From positions 1 to 60,594 of the IMG/VR virus record IMGVR_UViG_3300034110_000422: 60,594 nt of DNA; one strand, given 5' to 3'. A program made the translations under genes and the position numbers. Under the pieces are notes generated by a model that saw nothing but the letters and a program-made list of their open reading frames with translations, had not been told where the DNA came from and did not search any database. The stretch comes from a virus. Of the stretch, positions 8,108 to 17,545 are shown piece by piece; the first letter of the stretch is position 1, and every line of letters begins with the position of its first letter.

Positions 8108-10192
8108 ATGGCACTTGGATTTCAAAATTGTTGTGATGTAGAAGATTATTTTTATGTAACTGGTATACCTGGTTCGGTTTCAGAGTTTGAAATATATTAT
8201 ATTGAAACTGTTGAAGGTGAAACACTATGTGGAACATATGTTGAATTACCTACATTAGATTATCAACCAATTACTTATGACTTGGTTGGAATGACCGCAC
8301 AAACGAGTTGTTCTAATTGTATCTTATTAAATCCCTGCCCAACAGGTATTACAATAGATTTTGGAACTCAAAGTACTGGTATTTTTACACCTGTTAATGA
8401 ATGTGGTGTTAAAACTATATTTCCTTTTATTGCTGAATGTAGAACTGTTGTACCGGTAATTGGAGAGGGAAATACAAATGGTTCGGTAAGTTTATTTGTA
8501 ACAGGCGGCACACCTCCTTATAATTTTTATAGTGATGGAACCCAAACTCAAATAGGTGTTGGTATTCTACCGACTAATAATGAGTATCTTTTATATGAAA
8601 ATGTTCCGGCAGGCGATTACTCAATTTTGGTTCACGATTTTTGGGGTGATAATGTTCAGGAAATTACTTGTAATATACCTATTGTTCCTGACCCGTTATA
8701 TGTTGAATGTCAACCTAACTCACCTGAGTTTGGTTTACCATCAAGTGGTTCTTTAGATTTATTAATAACAGGTGGTACTGAACCATATTCAATTTATTTA
8801 AGTGGTAATCCTGTTAGTTTACCTATATTTAATTTAACTGCTGGAACATATACATTAGTTATTGAGGATAATGGTGTTGAAGATTACTTTCAAACTCAAA
8901 CTATTAATTGTACTTTATTAAATCCTGAGGATTTAGTTTATCCTGATAAGTTATGTATGAACTTCACATATTGTGGGATTAACTTCTATTTAGATTTTAT
9001 AAGTGCGTCTACTTTAAATTATCGACCTGTTTATAGTGCTACAACACCGAGTGAAATTAGTGTTACTGGAATGACAATATATTATGATGAATATTGGTTA
9101 AGTTCAATTGAAACTCATAACGCTCCATTACCTATCCCAACAGATTGTGAACAATCAAATACTGTTTCATTTACAATAGGTAATACACTCTCAGACCAAC
9201 CTAATGGTTCTAATTGGATTGGCAGTGGAACTTTTGCTAATGTTAGTCCGATAATAGTTACTTCAGGACAATGTTCACAGATAACACCAACAGTTATTAC
9301 TAATGCTCAAGGTGGATGTGGTTTAACTGATGATATTGGTAGTGTAGTTTTATTTGCAAATCCATCATCTGGACAACCTTATACTTACTATGTTGATGGA
9401 TTTGAGTATAATACTAATATAGTTAGTAACTTAGGTAGTGGTGGACATACCGCTCAAGTATTAGATGTTAATGGTAATTTAAGTAATGTTGTATCATTTA
9501 CAATTAATAATTCTCCATTATCACAAACCTATTGGGATTATTGTTCGTATGTAAATACATTTACAAATACAATAAATGGAGGAATAAAAAAGGATAATTT
9601 TAAAGCGAGATTTTTAAATACGACCTCAAATTGTTCAATTCGAGCTAAACTAAGGATTATTTATGAATATGCGGAATGGTCACCTAATAATCAAAATACA
9701 TCTCAAAGTATAACTCCATCTACAGGTACACAATTACTTGTATATCTAAATAATGTTATACAACCAACAGTAACTTTTCAATTAATAAGTTCACAAAACA
9801 CTGCTTTTATAATTCCAAGTTGTTCACCTACAAATACGTATCAACCGTTTACAAAAACTGTTCAGGTATACGAAACTACAAATTTTGTAAATTTTATAAC
9901 ATTAAATTCACTTGTTGAGGTGAAAGGTGTTGGATTTGGTTGGGCTTGGAATACTACAACACCTCTTCTTGATTACCCACAATGTTACCCCTCAGTGTCA
10001 GGAACCTCAACCGTGCAAATTTTTAATGCGACATTAACGCAATCCTCAAATTGTCAGTGTATATTACCTCCTCAAGACGTTACTATTGGTGTTTCTCAAA
10101 TTAATGTGAATCGAAGAAATACAACGTTAGTTGGTAATGTTATATTAAATACACCATCAAATATACCGGCAAATATGAATTGTACAGTATAA
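8108..10192 (+). CDS. Large fibre-like virion protein with SprB-like repeats
   Basis: 694 residues without signal peptide. Residues 1-85 form a Cys-rich module (MALGFQNCC, then SCSNC and PC) shared with the N-terminus of the minus-strand protein ending at 15591. Two copies of a GGTPPYNFYSDG / GGTEPYSIYLSG type unit lie at about residues 130-290; these resemble the SprB repeat found in Bacteroidota adhesins. The remainder is Thr/Asn/Ser-rich and beta-rich. Domain make-up and location argue for a tail fibre or surface adhesin, and the SprB similarity is by eye only. Confidence 0.65.
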   Translation: MALGFQNCCDVEDYFYVTGIPGSVSEFEIYYIETVEGETLCGTYVELPTLDYQPITYDLVGMTAQTSCSNCILLNPCPTGITIDFGTQSTGIFTPVNECGVKTIFPFIAECRTVVPVIGEGNTNGSVSLFVTGGTPPYNFYSDGTQTQIGVGILPTNNEYLLYENVPAGDYSILVHDFWGDNVQEITCNIPIVPDPLYVECQPNSPEFGLPSSGSLDLLITGGTEPYSIYLSGNPVSLPIFNLTAGTYTLVIEDNGVEDYFQTQTINCTLLNPEDLVYPDKLCMNFTYCGINFYLDFISASTLNYRPVYSATTPSEISVTGMTIYYDEYWLSSIETHNAPLPIPTDCEQSNTVSFTIGNTLSDQPNGSNWIGSGTFANVSPIIVTSGQCSQITPTVITNAQGGCGLTDDIGSVVLFANPSSGQPYTYYVDGFEYNTNIVSNLGSGGHTAQVLDVNGNLSNVVSFTINNSPLSQTYWDYCSYVNTFTNTINGGIKKDNFKARFLNTTSNCSIRAKLRIIYEYAEWSPNNQNTSQSITPSTGTQLLVYLNNVIQPTVTFQLISSQNTAFIIPSCSPTNTYQPFTKTVQVYETTNFVNFITLNSLVEVKGVGFGWAWNTTTPLLDYPQCYPSVSGTSTVQIFNATLTQSSNCQCILPPQDVTIGVSQINVNRRNTTLVGNVILNTPSNIPANMNCTV

Positions 10193-10218
10193 AAACTATT
10201 AAAAGATAATTATAATAA

Positions 10219-12420
10219 ATGGGATACGTAATAAAAGAAAATCAAGGGTTACTGATAACAAGACTAACCGATGTCGGTAGAAGAAAAATATCAGAAGGTA
10301 ATTTTAATGTAAGTTATTTCCAAATTGGAGATAGCGAAGTTAATTATAATACAATACCTGATTATAACATTTCAAATTTTCAAATTTTAGAACCATCATT
10401 TAATGCTCATAATAATGTGGGTGTTCCTCAATCAAATAAGAACGATGTAAAATATCCATATTATTTACAAGGAACCACAGGTATTACTTACGGTATTCCA
10501 TTTATGGCATCTGCTGATGATTCTGTTTACAATACTGCCGCTCCAAGTGGATTTTTTAGTGCCAATACTGCGACTACTTGTTACGCTCCGTATCATACAT
10601 CGGCATATACATACAATTCAGAGTATACTGTGAATTTAGCGTCATCATCATTTAATGGTAATTCATCGATTATGACTTTAGCATCTAATCCATGTTCTGA
10701 CTCAGCATCGGGAACTACAATATCTGCAGGGACACTTGTGACCATTTATATGAGTGGTGGTTCATCATGTGGTTGTATTAGGTCATGTTATCCGGTATTG
10801 ACATATCAAGTGACGGCATGGAATTCAGGAACATTACAATTGACAGTCGATAGACTTTTACCTGATTTAAATGGGTTAGGATATACAGGAACTGCTAGAT
10901 TATTCTTTTATCCTTCAGGAATGACTGGATACGATTTACCAACTCCTATGAACTATTGGAGTGATAGTGTTATTAATTATGAATCAGTTTGTACTCCTGA
11001 AGATGGTTTAGTTAAGATTTGGAATATGAATATTCCTTGGAGTGAGAATCCTGCAGGTTTATTAACAACACAAGATAAGAGTTTTGAAAATTTTGGTTCA
11101 GTTGATTATATTAGCACAAAAGAATATTACGGTTATATGTCATCAAGTGGACAAACAGATACTTCAGGAACTTCTTACTATAATTCTTTTTATGAAGAAA
11201 TTATTGTTACACCTGAAGAACAAAAGGCTATTGCAATTGTTCACTATACTAATAACACCATAATTAATTTTTATGGTGAAAAATTTGCTTGTGAAGCGTA
11301 TGACAATACTGACCCTGGCGCAACAGGACAAGCAAGAAACTTCTCAATAAATCTACCATGGTTAATGTGGCATAAAAACCCAATATCATGTTGTAGTGGT
11401 GAAACATTTTACATTGACCCAGCAGGATTCGATAATTACGATTTATTAACACCTTATTACATACAATCAACTAAGAATATTGATATGAATAATCCTGGTA
11501 TTAGATATTATCATTTATATGATACTCATGCTAATCCCGTTACAGGTAAACCAAATAGAGTGGGTAAAGTTTTCCCTGATGATAAAGTTATAGTTTTTGA
11601 TGATGATGAAATCATCGCGGCTATGTCGTATATCTCGAATAGAAATTTTACATTACCAGCACCAAAATTAGGTTTAATCGTTCCTGGTTCTTGTGGTGAT
11701 ACTTCTACTGATGGATTATTAGATAATGACCAACAAGTTTGTTGGGTGACTTATGGATTTGAAGGTGATTGGCAAGGAATGCATTGTAACTATTATCAAA
11801 AAATTATTGGACCAACATCAGGTTGTAATTTAACAGAACAAAACATAACAGTTAGTTTTGGTAATGAGTTTAAATGTATGACAACAGGAACTACAAGTGG
11901 GTTTGGGGCTAACGGATTTTTTATTTTAGCTCAAACTGGTACAACATCACAATTAAGACCTGACCCTGAAGAATGGATAAAAATTGATTATACATCTGAT
12001 TTATCTAATTATATATTACCTAACTCTTACATCAATCCTGTAGGGTTAAGTGCTTTAACATTCACAATAACACCATCAGCATATACGGGAGGTGACTCTT
12101 ATTTACTTAACGAACAAATTATCATCCCAAGTAATTCTGAATCTGATTTAGGTTTGTTAGGATTTGGTGATGAGTATTCGTTCTATGGTAATGTTAATAC
12201 TGATATTCAGGCAACAATCTATGAAATGAGATATTTGATTAATTTACCTAATAATCAATTTGTTAGTTCTACAAATCCAACATGGACTAGTGGAACCCCA
12301 GCTTACATGTCTGAAATTGGATTATATGATACAAATAAAAATTTATTAGTGTTAGCTAAATTCCAATCACCACAATTAAGACAAGGTATTCAACAGGCAG
12401 TAGTTAAGTTAGATTTCTAA
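10219..12420 (+). CDS. Large tail-fibre/baseplate-like structural protein
   Basis: 733 residues with no signal peptide or membrane segments. The N-terminus (GLLITRLTDVGRRKISEGN, then YFQIGDSEVNY) looks like an attachment module; the body is rich in Tyr, Asn, Thr and Ser, and a CCSGETFYI motif near residue 393 echoes the Cys-rich motif of the protein encoded at 13117-15591. The C-terminus (SEIGLYDTNKNLLVLAKF) resembles ends of phage fibre or baseplate proteins where strands close a beta-sandwich. It is the last gene of the plus-strand fibre block. A structural role is likely; the exact component is not identifiable. Confidence 0.6.
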   Translation: MGYVIKENQGLLITRLTDVGRRKISEGNFNVSYFQIGDSEVNYNTIPDYNISNFQILEPSFNAHNNVGVPQSNKNDVKYPYYLQGTTGITYGIPFMASADDSVYNTAAPSGFFSANTATTCYAPYHTSAYTYNSEYTVNLASSSFNGNSSIMTLASNPCSDSASGTTISAGTLVTIYMSGGSSCGCIRSCYPVLTYQVTAWNSGTLQLTVDRLLPDLNGLGYTGTARLFFYPSGMTGYDLPTPMNYWSDSVINYESVCTPEDGLVKIWNMNIPWSENPAGLLTTQDKSFENFGSVDYISTKEYYGYMSSSGQTDTSGTSYYNSFYEEIIVTPEEQKAIAIVHYTNNTIINFYGEKFACEAYDNTDPGATGQARNFSINLPWLMWHKNPISCCSGETFYIDPAGFDNYDLLTPYYIQSTKNIDMNNPGIRYYHLYDTHANPVTGKPNRVGKVFPDDKVIVFDDDEIIAAMSYISNRNFTLPAPKLGLIVPGSCGDTSTDGLLDNDQQVCWVTYGFEGDWQGMHCNYYQKIIGPTSGCNLTEQNITVSFGNEFKCMTTGTTSGFGANGFFILAQTGTTSQLRPDPEEWIKIDYTSDLSNYILPNSYINPVGLSALTFTITPSAYTGGDSYLLNEQIIIPSNSESDLGLLGFGDEYSFYGNVNTDIQATIYEMRYLINLPNNQFVSSTNPTWTSGTPAYMSEIGLYDTNKNLLVLAKFQSPQLRQGIQQAVVKLDF

Positions 12421-12467
12421 ATTATTTACTATTAAGTTAATTAATTTAATATTAAATCTAATAAGTA

Positions 12468-13070
12468 ATGTTAGATATGGCAAAAAGTATTAAAAATTCT
12501 CCTAAGATTTTGGGATTGGATGTTTCAACTAAAACAATTGGTGTTGCATTGTTTGATTTATCTTCAAGAGATTTATTGGAGTTAACTCATGTTTCACCAC
12601 AACCAAAACCAACACCTGAAACAAAGATTGAGGAAATGTTATTAAAATCTGCAACATTCAGAAAGAAGTTGGAAGAATATAAAGGTGTTGGTGTAGTTAG
12701 ATGTGTAATTGAAGAACCTTTGTTGAATAGTAATAACGCATATACTATTGGAACACTATTAAGATATAACACATTGATTACTAAAGAAGTTTATGATGTA
12801 TTAGGTATCGTTCCTGAATACGTATCAACTTATAACTCAAGAAAAGAAGCTTGGCCTGAATTAGTTAAGAAAAACGAAAAAGGTAAGTTTGTTTTATTTG
12901 GTGGTTATCCTAAAGATTGTGATAAGAAGATGATTATATGGGAACTTGTCGCAAAAAGAGAACCACAAATTAATTGGTTATACACAAGAAATAATACATT
13001 AAAGAAAGAGAATTTTGATATGACAGATGCTTATACGGTTGTATTAAGTTATCTAAATTCAAAAAATTAA
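12468..13070 (+). CDS. RuvC-like Holliday junction resolvase
   Basis: 200 residues with an RNase H-like RuvC active-site layout: Asp18 in ILGLDVSTKTIG on the first strand, Glu82/Glu83 in CVIEEPLL, and Asp184/Asp187 in DMTDAYTVV near the C-terminus. Such enzymes cut four-way junctions in phage recombination and before packaging. Length fits the family (about 150-200). A second ATG at 12477 is an equally possible start. It is followed by a strong terminator and convergent with the minus-strand fibre gene. Confidence 0.8.
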   Translation: MLDMAKSIKNSPKILGLDVSTKTIGVALFDLSSRDLLELTHVSPQPKPTPETKIEEMLLKSATFRKKLEEYKGVGVVRCVIEEPLLNSNNAYTIGTLLRYNTLITKEVYDVLGIVPEYVSTYNSRKEAWPELVKKNEKGKFVLFGGYPKDCDKKMIIWELVAKREPQINWLYTRNNTLKKENFDMTDAYTVVLSYLNSKN

Positions 13071-13091
13071 TAAGATTTTTATTTAAAATTT

Positions 13092-13115
13092 AAGGTGTCA
13101 TTTGACACCTTTTTT
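13092..13115 (+). terminator. Rho-independent terminator after resolvase
   Basis: An 8-bp perfect stem, AAGGTGTC / GACACCTT, with a 4-base loop, followed by a T run. It ends the plus-strand transcript between two convergent genes. Confidence 0.85.
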
Positions 13116-13116
13116 G

Positions 13117-15591
13117 TTATGTACATAATACCACTACACTACCTGATATACCATTACTTACATAAACTTTAGTAGTTGTTGTATCATAATCAATACCTGC
13201 TGCTCCACCACCAATACTACTTATTGTTTTCACAACTGTATTAGTTGTTGTGTTAATTACACTTATAGTAGAATCAGATGAATTTGTAACATACAATCTA
13301 TTAGATGAATCAATTGTCATGTCATATGGAGCACTACCCACTGAAATTGTTGAACCTGTTGATAATGTTATTGTGTTAACAGGGACAATTAAATCACTAT
13401 TTTGAAGTGCTACGTACACTGTATTATTTGATATATTGACTTTACATGTTCTTGGATATAACGAACCTGGTAAACCAACAAACGAAACTGTTGAAATTAC
13501 AGTATTTGTGAATACATCAATAACTGACATAGTGTTGTCGTTAGCATTTGGTACAAATACTCGACCTAATGTTGGGTCAAATGATGGGTTAATTGGAGCA
13601 TTACCAACAGATATTGTTGATGTTATTGTGTTAGTTAAAGTATCAATTACACTAACATCTGCAGTATTAAAGTTTGTTACATACATTTGATTATTAATAG
13701 AATCAAAACATATTCCTACTGGACCACCCGCACCAATAATTGTTGTTATTGGTGAATTTGTGTCACCATCCAATACTACAATAGTTGATGAATTATAATA
13801 TGTAATATAAATATTGTTATTCAAAGTATCTAACGCCATTCCTTGAGGACCACTTTCACCTGTTGAAATACTCAAATACGCTGTATTATTTGTTTTATCA
13901 ATAACTTCAATATTATTAAAAGGTGTACTTGAAACATATGCGTAATCTGTTGATGGGTTTGATAAAATATTATATAATGTGAATCCAGGTGTTATTGAAA
14001 TTGTTGTTGTGACAAATGGACAATAAGGTGTAGTTGTTGGTGTTGGTGTTGTTGTTGGCGTTGGTGTTATAGTTGGAACTGGTACACAGAATTCACAATC
14101 GAATAAATTACCACTTTCAATAGATTGAAGTATATTAGTTGGTGAACTTAAAATATCTGAAACATAAGTGACACATGATGATTTGCCATCAATTATTACA
14201 CTAAATGTTGCACCTGTAGAAAATGGGATATCTTCTGAAACTACATAAGTTGTTCTACCATTACAGTCTTGTAAAAATTTAGAATATAAACTTGTAAATT
14301 TAGATGAGAAAGTATCATATGTTACAGTCCCACTAACTATAACACCTTTAACTGCATTTGTTGGTGTTACACTTGGAGTTGGACTTGGTCCAGGATATGA
14401 ATAACTTACCCCACTAAAAATAAGAGCCTTACCATTACACAGAGGTGTTGGTGTTGGAGTCGTTGTAGGTGTTGTTGTTGGTGTTAATGTCGGTGTTGGA
14501 GTTGGAGTTGCTCCTGATGTAATATTACAATCAAATACTGCGGTGAAATCAAATGTATCACAAGTATCTGTTAATGTTGGTGTTGGTGTTGGACATGATG
14601 TGTTAAAATATGTTTCGTCTAAATCAGGACAAACAGTATTACTACCTGTTGGACCAAATAATTGACATTCACCGTTTACACAACTTGATAAACACCATCT
14701 TGTTTCTCCTGTGTTATAATATATGTAATATGGATTAGTGTTATCTGGTTTGTAGAATACGTTTCGTTGACCAAAAACACCATAGTTGTAATAAGTTCCG
14801 TCGTAATTTGTATAAGCACTTAAATTTGTAAACACACAATAACTTGACTGAGGACACGCAGTATAAACTGGACTTGGAGTAACAGTAGGTGTTGGTGTTG
14901 TAGATAAAGTTGGTGTTGGTGTGTTACAAAATGTTGGAAGAGGTGTTTTAGTGATAGTTGGTGTTGGAGTAGTTGTTGGAGTTATGGATAATGTTGGTGT
15001 TGGAGAACTTGTAACAGTAGGTGTTGGTGTCTTTGTTGGAGTGATGCTTGGTGTTGGAGTTACAGTTCTTGTAGGTGTATGTGTCGGGGTAATACTTGGA
15101 GTTGGAGTATTTGTTGGAGTTTTTGTTACTGTAGGTGTATTAGTTGGGGTTTTTGTTACTGTAGGTGTATTAGTTGGTGTTATACTTGGTGTAGGTGTAT
15201 TAGTTTGTGTTTTTGTTGGAGTGTTTGTTGGTGTTTTTGTAGGTGTTGCACTTGGTGTAACAGTTTTTGTTGGAGTGTTTGTTGGCGTTTTTGTCGGGGT
15301 GGCACTCGGAGCGGGTGTTGATGTTGGTGTAGGGGTAGGACCTGGTACACAAGGATAGACCGTGGTACATGCTGAACAAGTTAAATAACTTGTTGTATTT
15401 GCAGAAATTAAATTATATTCTGTTCTACCACTAACAAACCCTGAAGTTAAATACTGTGAACAACCTGTATACTTATCTGTTATTAAATAATAAGATGTAT
15501 TTGCAGAAAAAGTTCCTCCAGAATAATTCGACTGAATTTGGAATGTAGTGCCACTACAACAACCCGAAAATGAATACCAATTTAATGCCAA
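13117..15591 (-). CDS. Mucin-like Pro/Thr-rich fibre protein with C-terminal YVTN beta-propeller
   Basis: 824 residues. Residues 1-88 are a Cys-rich module ([10 protein letters not shown], then [10 protein letters not shown]) related to the start of the plus-strand protein at 8108. Residues about 90-245 are a Pro-Thr repeat linker, with further Pro-Thr linkers near 360-385, 405 and 510. Cys-containing globular segments lie between. From about residue 530 to the end there are repeated units of about 42 residues with the pattern YVTN..(D/N)xxVSVID..TNT, a YVTN/YncE-type beta-propeller. I use the TTG at 15591 as start: MAL matches the ATG-started paralogue, no ATG lies nearby upstream, and it sits 4 bases after the previous stop. 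Likely a virion fibre or adhesin. Confidence 0.75.
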   Translation of the reverse strand: MALNWYSFSGCCSGTTFQIQSNYSGGTFSANTSYYLITDKYTGCSQYLTSGFVSGRTEYNLISANTTSYLTCSACTTVYPCVPGPTPTPTSTPAPSATPTKTPTNTPTKTVTPSATPTKTPTNTPTKTQTNTPTPSITPTNTPTVTKTPTNTPTVTKTPTNTPTPSITPTHTPTRTVTPTPSITPTKTPTPTVTSSPTPTLSITPTTTPTPTITKTPLPTFCNTPTPTLSTTPTPTVTPSPVYTACPQSSYCVFTNLSAYTNYDGTYYNYGVFGQRNVFYKPDNTNPYYIYYNTGETRWCLSSCVNGECQLFGPTGSNTVCPDLDETYFNTSCPTPTPTLTDTCDTFDFTAVFDCNITSGATPTPTPTLTPTTTPTTTPTPTPLCNGKALIFSGVSYSYPGPSPTPSVTPTNAVKGVIVSGTVTYDTFSSKFTSLYSKFLQDCNGRTTYVVSEDIPFSTGATFSVIIDGKSSCVTYVSDILSSPTNILQSIESGNLFDCEFCVPVPTITPTPTTTPTPTTTPYCPFVTTTISITPGFTLYNILSNPSTDYAYVSSTPFNNIEVIDKTNNTAYLSISTGESGPQGMALDTLNNNIYITYYNSSTIVVLDGDTNSPITTIIGAGGPVGICFDSINNQMYVTNFNTADVSVIDTLTNTITSTISVGNAPINPSFDPTLGRVFVPNANDNTMSVIDVFTNTVISTVSFVGLPGSLYPRTCKVNISNNTVYVALQNSDLIVPVNTITLSTGSTISVGSAPYDMTIDSSNRLYVTNSSDSTISVINTTTNTVVKTISSIGGGAAGIDYDTTTTKVYVSNGISGSVVVLCT
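14876..15345 (-). repeat. Pro-Thr coding microsatellite-like tract
   Basis: The DNA encodes an almost uninterrupted run of Thr-Pro-Thr-Pro, [11 protein letters not shown] and TPSITPT type units on the minus strand (seen on the plus strand as GTTGGTGTTGGAGT-like repeats). Such linkers are extended and, in other systems, typical O-glycosylation targets. Similar short tracts occur at 7993-8052 (plus strand) and around 14030-14070, 14450-14510 and 14575-14595. Confidence 0.8.
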
Positions 15592-15595
15592 TTTT

Positions 15596-15817
15596 TTATA
15601 TACTTGTACAACCTGTTATTACACAACCAACTGAATCTACAACTCTTAAACAATATCCTAATTTTTCAGATAAAGGTGTTGGAACTGCAAAATCATAAGG
15701 TAAATCACCACTTCCAATTTGTGTTATATAATAGCATGGGGTTCCTCCTGAAAAACATAAATAAATTTCAAACGGAGTTGAACCTGTAATATTACTAACT
15801 GTAATTGTTGTTGGCAT
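15596..15817 (-). CDS. Small Cys-containing virion-like protein
   Basis: 73 residues. It has the landmarks [13 protein letters not shown] and [10 protein letters not shown], matching the first 73 residues of the plus-strand protein at 7783-8055, but without the Pro-Thr tail. Its stop lies 4 bases before the start of the large Pro/Thr-rich protein, so the two are probably co-transcribed. Function unknown; possibly a fibre accessory protein. Confidence 0.65.
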   Translation of the reverse strand: MPTTITVSNITGSTPFEIYLCFSGGTPCYYITQIGSGDLPYDFAVPTPLSEKLGYCLRVVDSVGCVITGCTSI

Positions 15818-15821
15818 ATGA

Positions 15822-15829
15822 TATAAATA
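15822..15829 (-). promoter_or_regulatory. TATTTATA motif (minus strand) 4 bases before a start codon
   Basis: The plus strand reads TATAAATA, so the minus-strand gene starting at 15817 is preceded by TATTTATA with a 4-base gap. It is the same arrangement as at 8096. Confidence 0.35.
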
Positions 15830-15891
15830 TAAAAGGGATTAAAACTTTGTGAAGTTTGACAACAATAAGTTTTTATCTTATTATTAAGGTA

Positions 15892-16788
15892 ATGGACGAA
15901 GATGAAATTTTACTTGAAATTATTAGGGACTTATTTGGTAAAGAGAAACATTATTACGCTTCCAAAGGTCAGATTTCAATAAATTGTCCTTATTGTGATG
16001 AGGGTAGAAACAAAGGAAACCTTGAAATTAATATCAACGAACACGTATATAAATGTTGGTCATGTTCAGACTCAAATGGAACACACGGGGTTTTAGGTAA
16101 GTTAATTGATATTTTTGGAACCAAAAATCAAAAGAAAACTTACGACATATTCAAACCTGAAGAACACAAATCAAAACATGTTGAACTAAAAAAGTTAAAA
16201 CTCCCCAAAGAATTTATTTCAATTAAGGATGCTAATCCCCTTCACATTCCACACAGAGAAGTTTTAAAGTATATTAAGACACGTGGTATTACTGATGAGA
16301 TGATTGAAAAGTTTAATATTGGGTTTGCTACCGATGGTGACTACGGAGGTAGGATTATCATACCTTCATATGGTATGGACAATGAGATTAACTACTTCAT
16401 ATCAAGAGCGTGGTTTAACACAAAAAATAAGTATAAAAATCCTGAATACCCAAAGGAGACAATTATTTTTAACGAAAAATTAATTGATTGGAATAAACCG
16501 ATTTACCTATGTGAAGGGGCAATTGACGGATTCTTTACACCCAACCCAGTTGTTCTACTAGGAAAAATATTACACGATTTATTATTTGAAACAATATATA
16601 CCAAAGCTAAGTCAGACGTTATTATATGTTTGGATGCTGATGCTTGGAAAGACGCTCAAAAACTTTACAACCAACTAAATGGTGGAAAGTTAAGAGGGAG
16701 AGTGAAGATTCTAAAACTACCAAAAGACTCTGATATTGCAGATTTGAAAGGTATGATAGATGATTATTATTATGAAATGAGTTATTAA
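15892..16788 (+). CDS. DnaG/gp61-type DNA primase
   Basis: 298 residues from the ATG at 15892 (MDEDEILLEI); an in-frame TTG at 15856 gives a less likely 12-residue extension. An N-terminal zinc finger has Cys32, Cys35, Cys55 and Cys58 (CPYC ... KCWSC), the CHC2-like DNA-binding domain of primases. A Toprim domain follows, with Glu208 in YLCEGAIDG and the Asp248-x-Asp250 pair in IICLDADAW. It synthesises RNA primers for lagging-strand replication with a helicase not in this window. It is divergent from the minus-strand fibre genes and opens the replication block. Confidence 0.85.
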   Translation: MDEDEILLEIIRDLFGKEKHYYASKGQISINCPYCDEGRNKGNLEININEHVYKCWSCSDSNGTHGVLGKLIDIFGTKNQKKTYDIFKPEEHKSKHVELKKLKLPKEFISIKDANPLHIPHREVLKYIKTRGITDEMIEKFNIGFATDGDYGGRIIIPSYGMDNEINYFISRAWFNTKNKYKNPEYPKETIIFNEKLIDWNKPIYLCEGAIDGFFTPNPVVLLGKILHDLLFETIYTKAKSDVIICLDADAWKDAQKLYNQLNGGKLRGRVKILKLPKDSDIADLKGMIDDYYYEMSY

Positions 16789-16792
16789 TTAT

Positions 16793-16806
16793 TGTGAATA
16801 TTCACA
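16793..16806. promoter_or_regulatory. 14-bp perfect palindrome, candidate operator
   Basis: TGTGAATATTCACA is a perfect inverted repeat 21 bases before the start of a ribbon-helix-helix protein. Such proteins usually bind short palindromes and repress their own gene. It is followed by a short T-rich stretch, so a weak terminator for the primase gene is the alternative. Confidence 0.4.
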
Positions 16807-16827
16807 CTTTTATAGATATTTATTAAT

Positions 16828-16989
16828 ATGGGAAGAATAAAAAAAAATGAAAACGAAAAAAAAACAAAAGTTTCAGTAGCTCTTGAACCCGAACTTTTAA
16901 AATATTATAGGGGTTTACATATTAATTTATCTTCTTTGGTTAATAAACTACTAAAAGATTACCAACAAAATGAACACAAAAATTTGTAA
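16828..16989 (+). CDS. Small ribbon-helix-helix (CopG/Arc-like) DNA-binding protein
   Basis: 53 residues: a lysine-rich N-terminus, then a predicted beta strand (KVSVALE), helix 1 (PELLKYYRG) and helix 2 (LSSLVNKLLKDY), the ribbon-helix-helix order. As dimers these bind DNA with the strand. The gene overlaps the following HNH gene by 20 bases and follows a 14-bp palindrome that may be its operator. Probably a small transcriptional regulator. Confidence 0.65.
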   Translation: MGRIKKNENEKKTKVSVALEPELLKYYRGLHINLSSLVNKLLKDYQQNEHKNL

Positions 16990-17545
16990 AAAATGTGGTA
17001 TTGAAAAAAATATTTGTGAATTTAATAAAGATAAATACAATAAAAAAGATGGGTTAAAGTATCGTTGTAAAGAATGTACAAAGGAAGATTATAAAAATTT
17101 TTATTACAAGAATAGGGGAAACGAGATTGAAAGACAGGTTGACTATCAGAATAAAAATAAAAAAACTGTAAATTTAAAAAGAAATCAAAGACATAATGTA
17201 AAATATAATAATGATTTACTTTATAAGTTGAAATTAAATTTACGTAATCGTGTCAAACTTTTCTTGAAATCAAAAAATTTTAATTCAAAATTAAATGAAA
17301 CCTTTCAAATTGTAGGATGTAGTCCTGATGATTTAAAAAAATACATTGAATCTAAATTTATTGAGGGTATGACTTGGAATAATTATTCACACGACGGATG
17401 GCATATTGACCATATTGTACCGTTATCTTCTGCTAAAACTGAAGAAGATGTTATTAAATTATGTCATTATTCTAATTTACAACCCCTTTGGTCAATTGAT
17501 AATTATAAAAAAGGAAACAAAATAATAAATAATGGATTTATATAA
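16970..17545 (+). CDS. HNH endonuclease with N-terminal zinc finger
   Basis: 191 residues. The N-terminus carries a CxxC...CxxC zinc site (Cys6, Cys9, Cys33, Cys36), the middle is very Lys/Asn-rich, and the C-terminus has an HNH core, with His145-Ile-Asp147-His148, Asn169 and Asn178. This layout is common among free-standing homing-type endonucleases of phages. It lies between replication genes and overlaps both neighbours by about 14-20 bases, so it may be a settled mobile gene rather than a fresh insertion. Confidence 0.75.
   Translation: MNTKICKKCGIEKNICEFNKDKYNKKDGLKYRCKECTKEDYKNFYYKNRGNEIERQVDYQNKNKKTVNLKRNQRHNVKYNNDLLYKLKLNLRNRVKLFLKSKNFNSKLNETFQIVGCSPDDLKKYIESKFIEGMTWNNYSHDGWHIDHIVPLSSAKTEEDVIKLCHYSNLQPLWSIDNYKKGNKIINNGFI

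Noticed and set aside
13436-13690. Plus-strand 84-codon frame inside the beta-propeller
   Set aside because: Overlaps fully with the well-supported minus-strand YVTN repeats and resembles no protein family.
14921-15358. Plus-strand Val/Gly-rich frame
   Set aside because: Antisense of the Pro-Thr linker of the minus-strand fibre gene; composition is explained by that.
16970-17545. Intron or inserted element splitting a replication gene
   Set aside because: The HNH gene is flanked by complete genes on both sides with short overlaps; no split coding sequence is seen.
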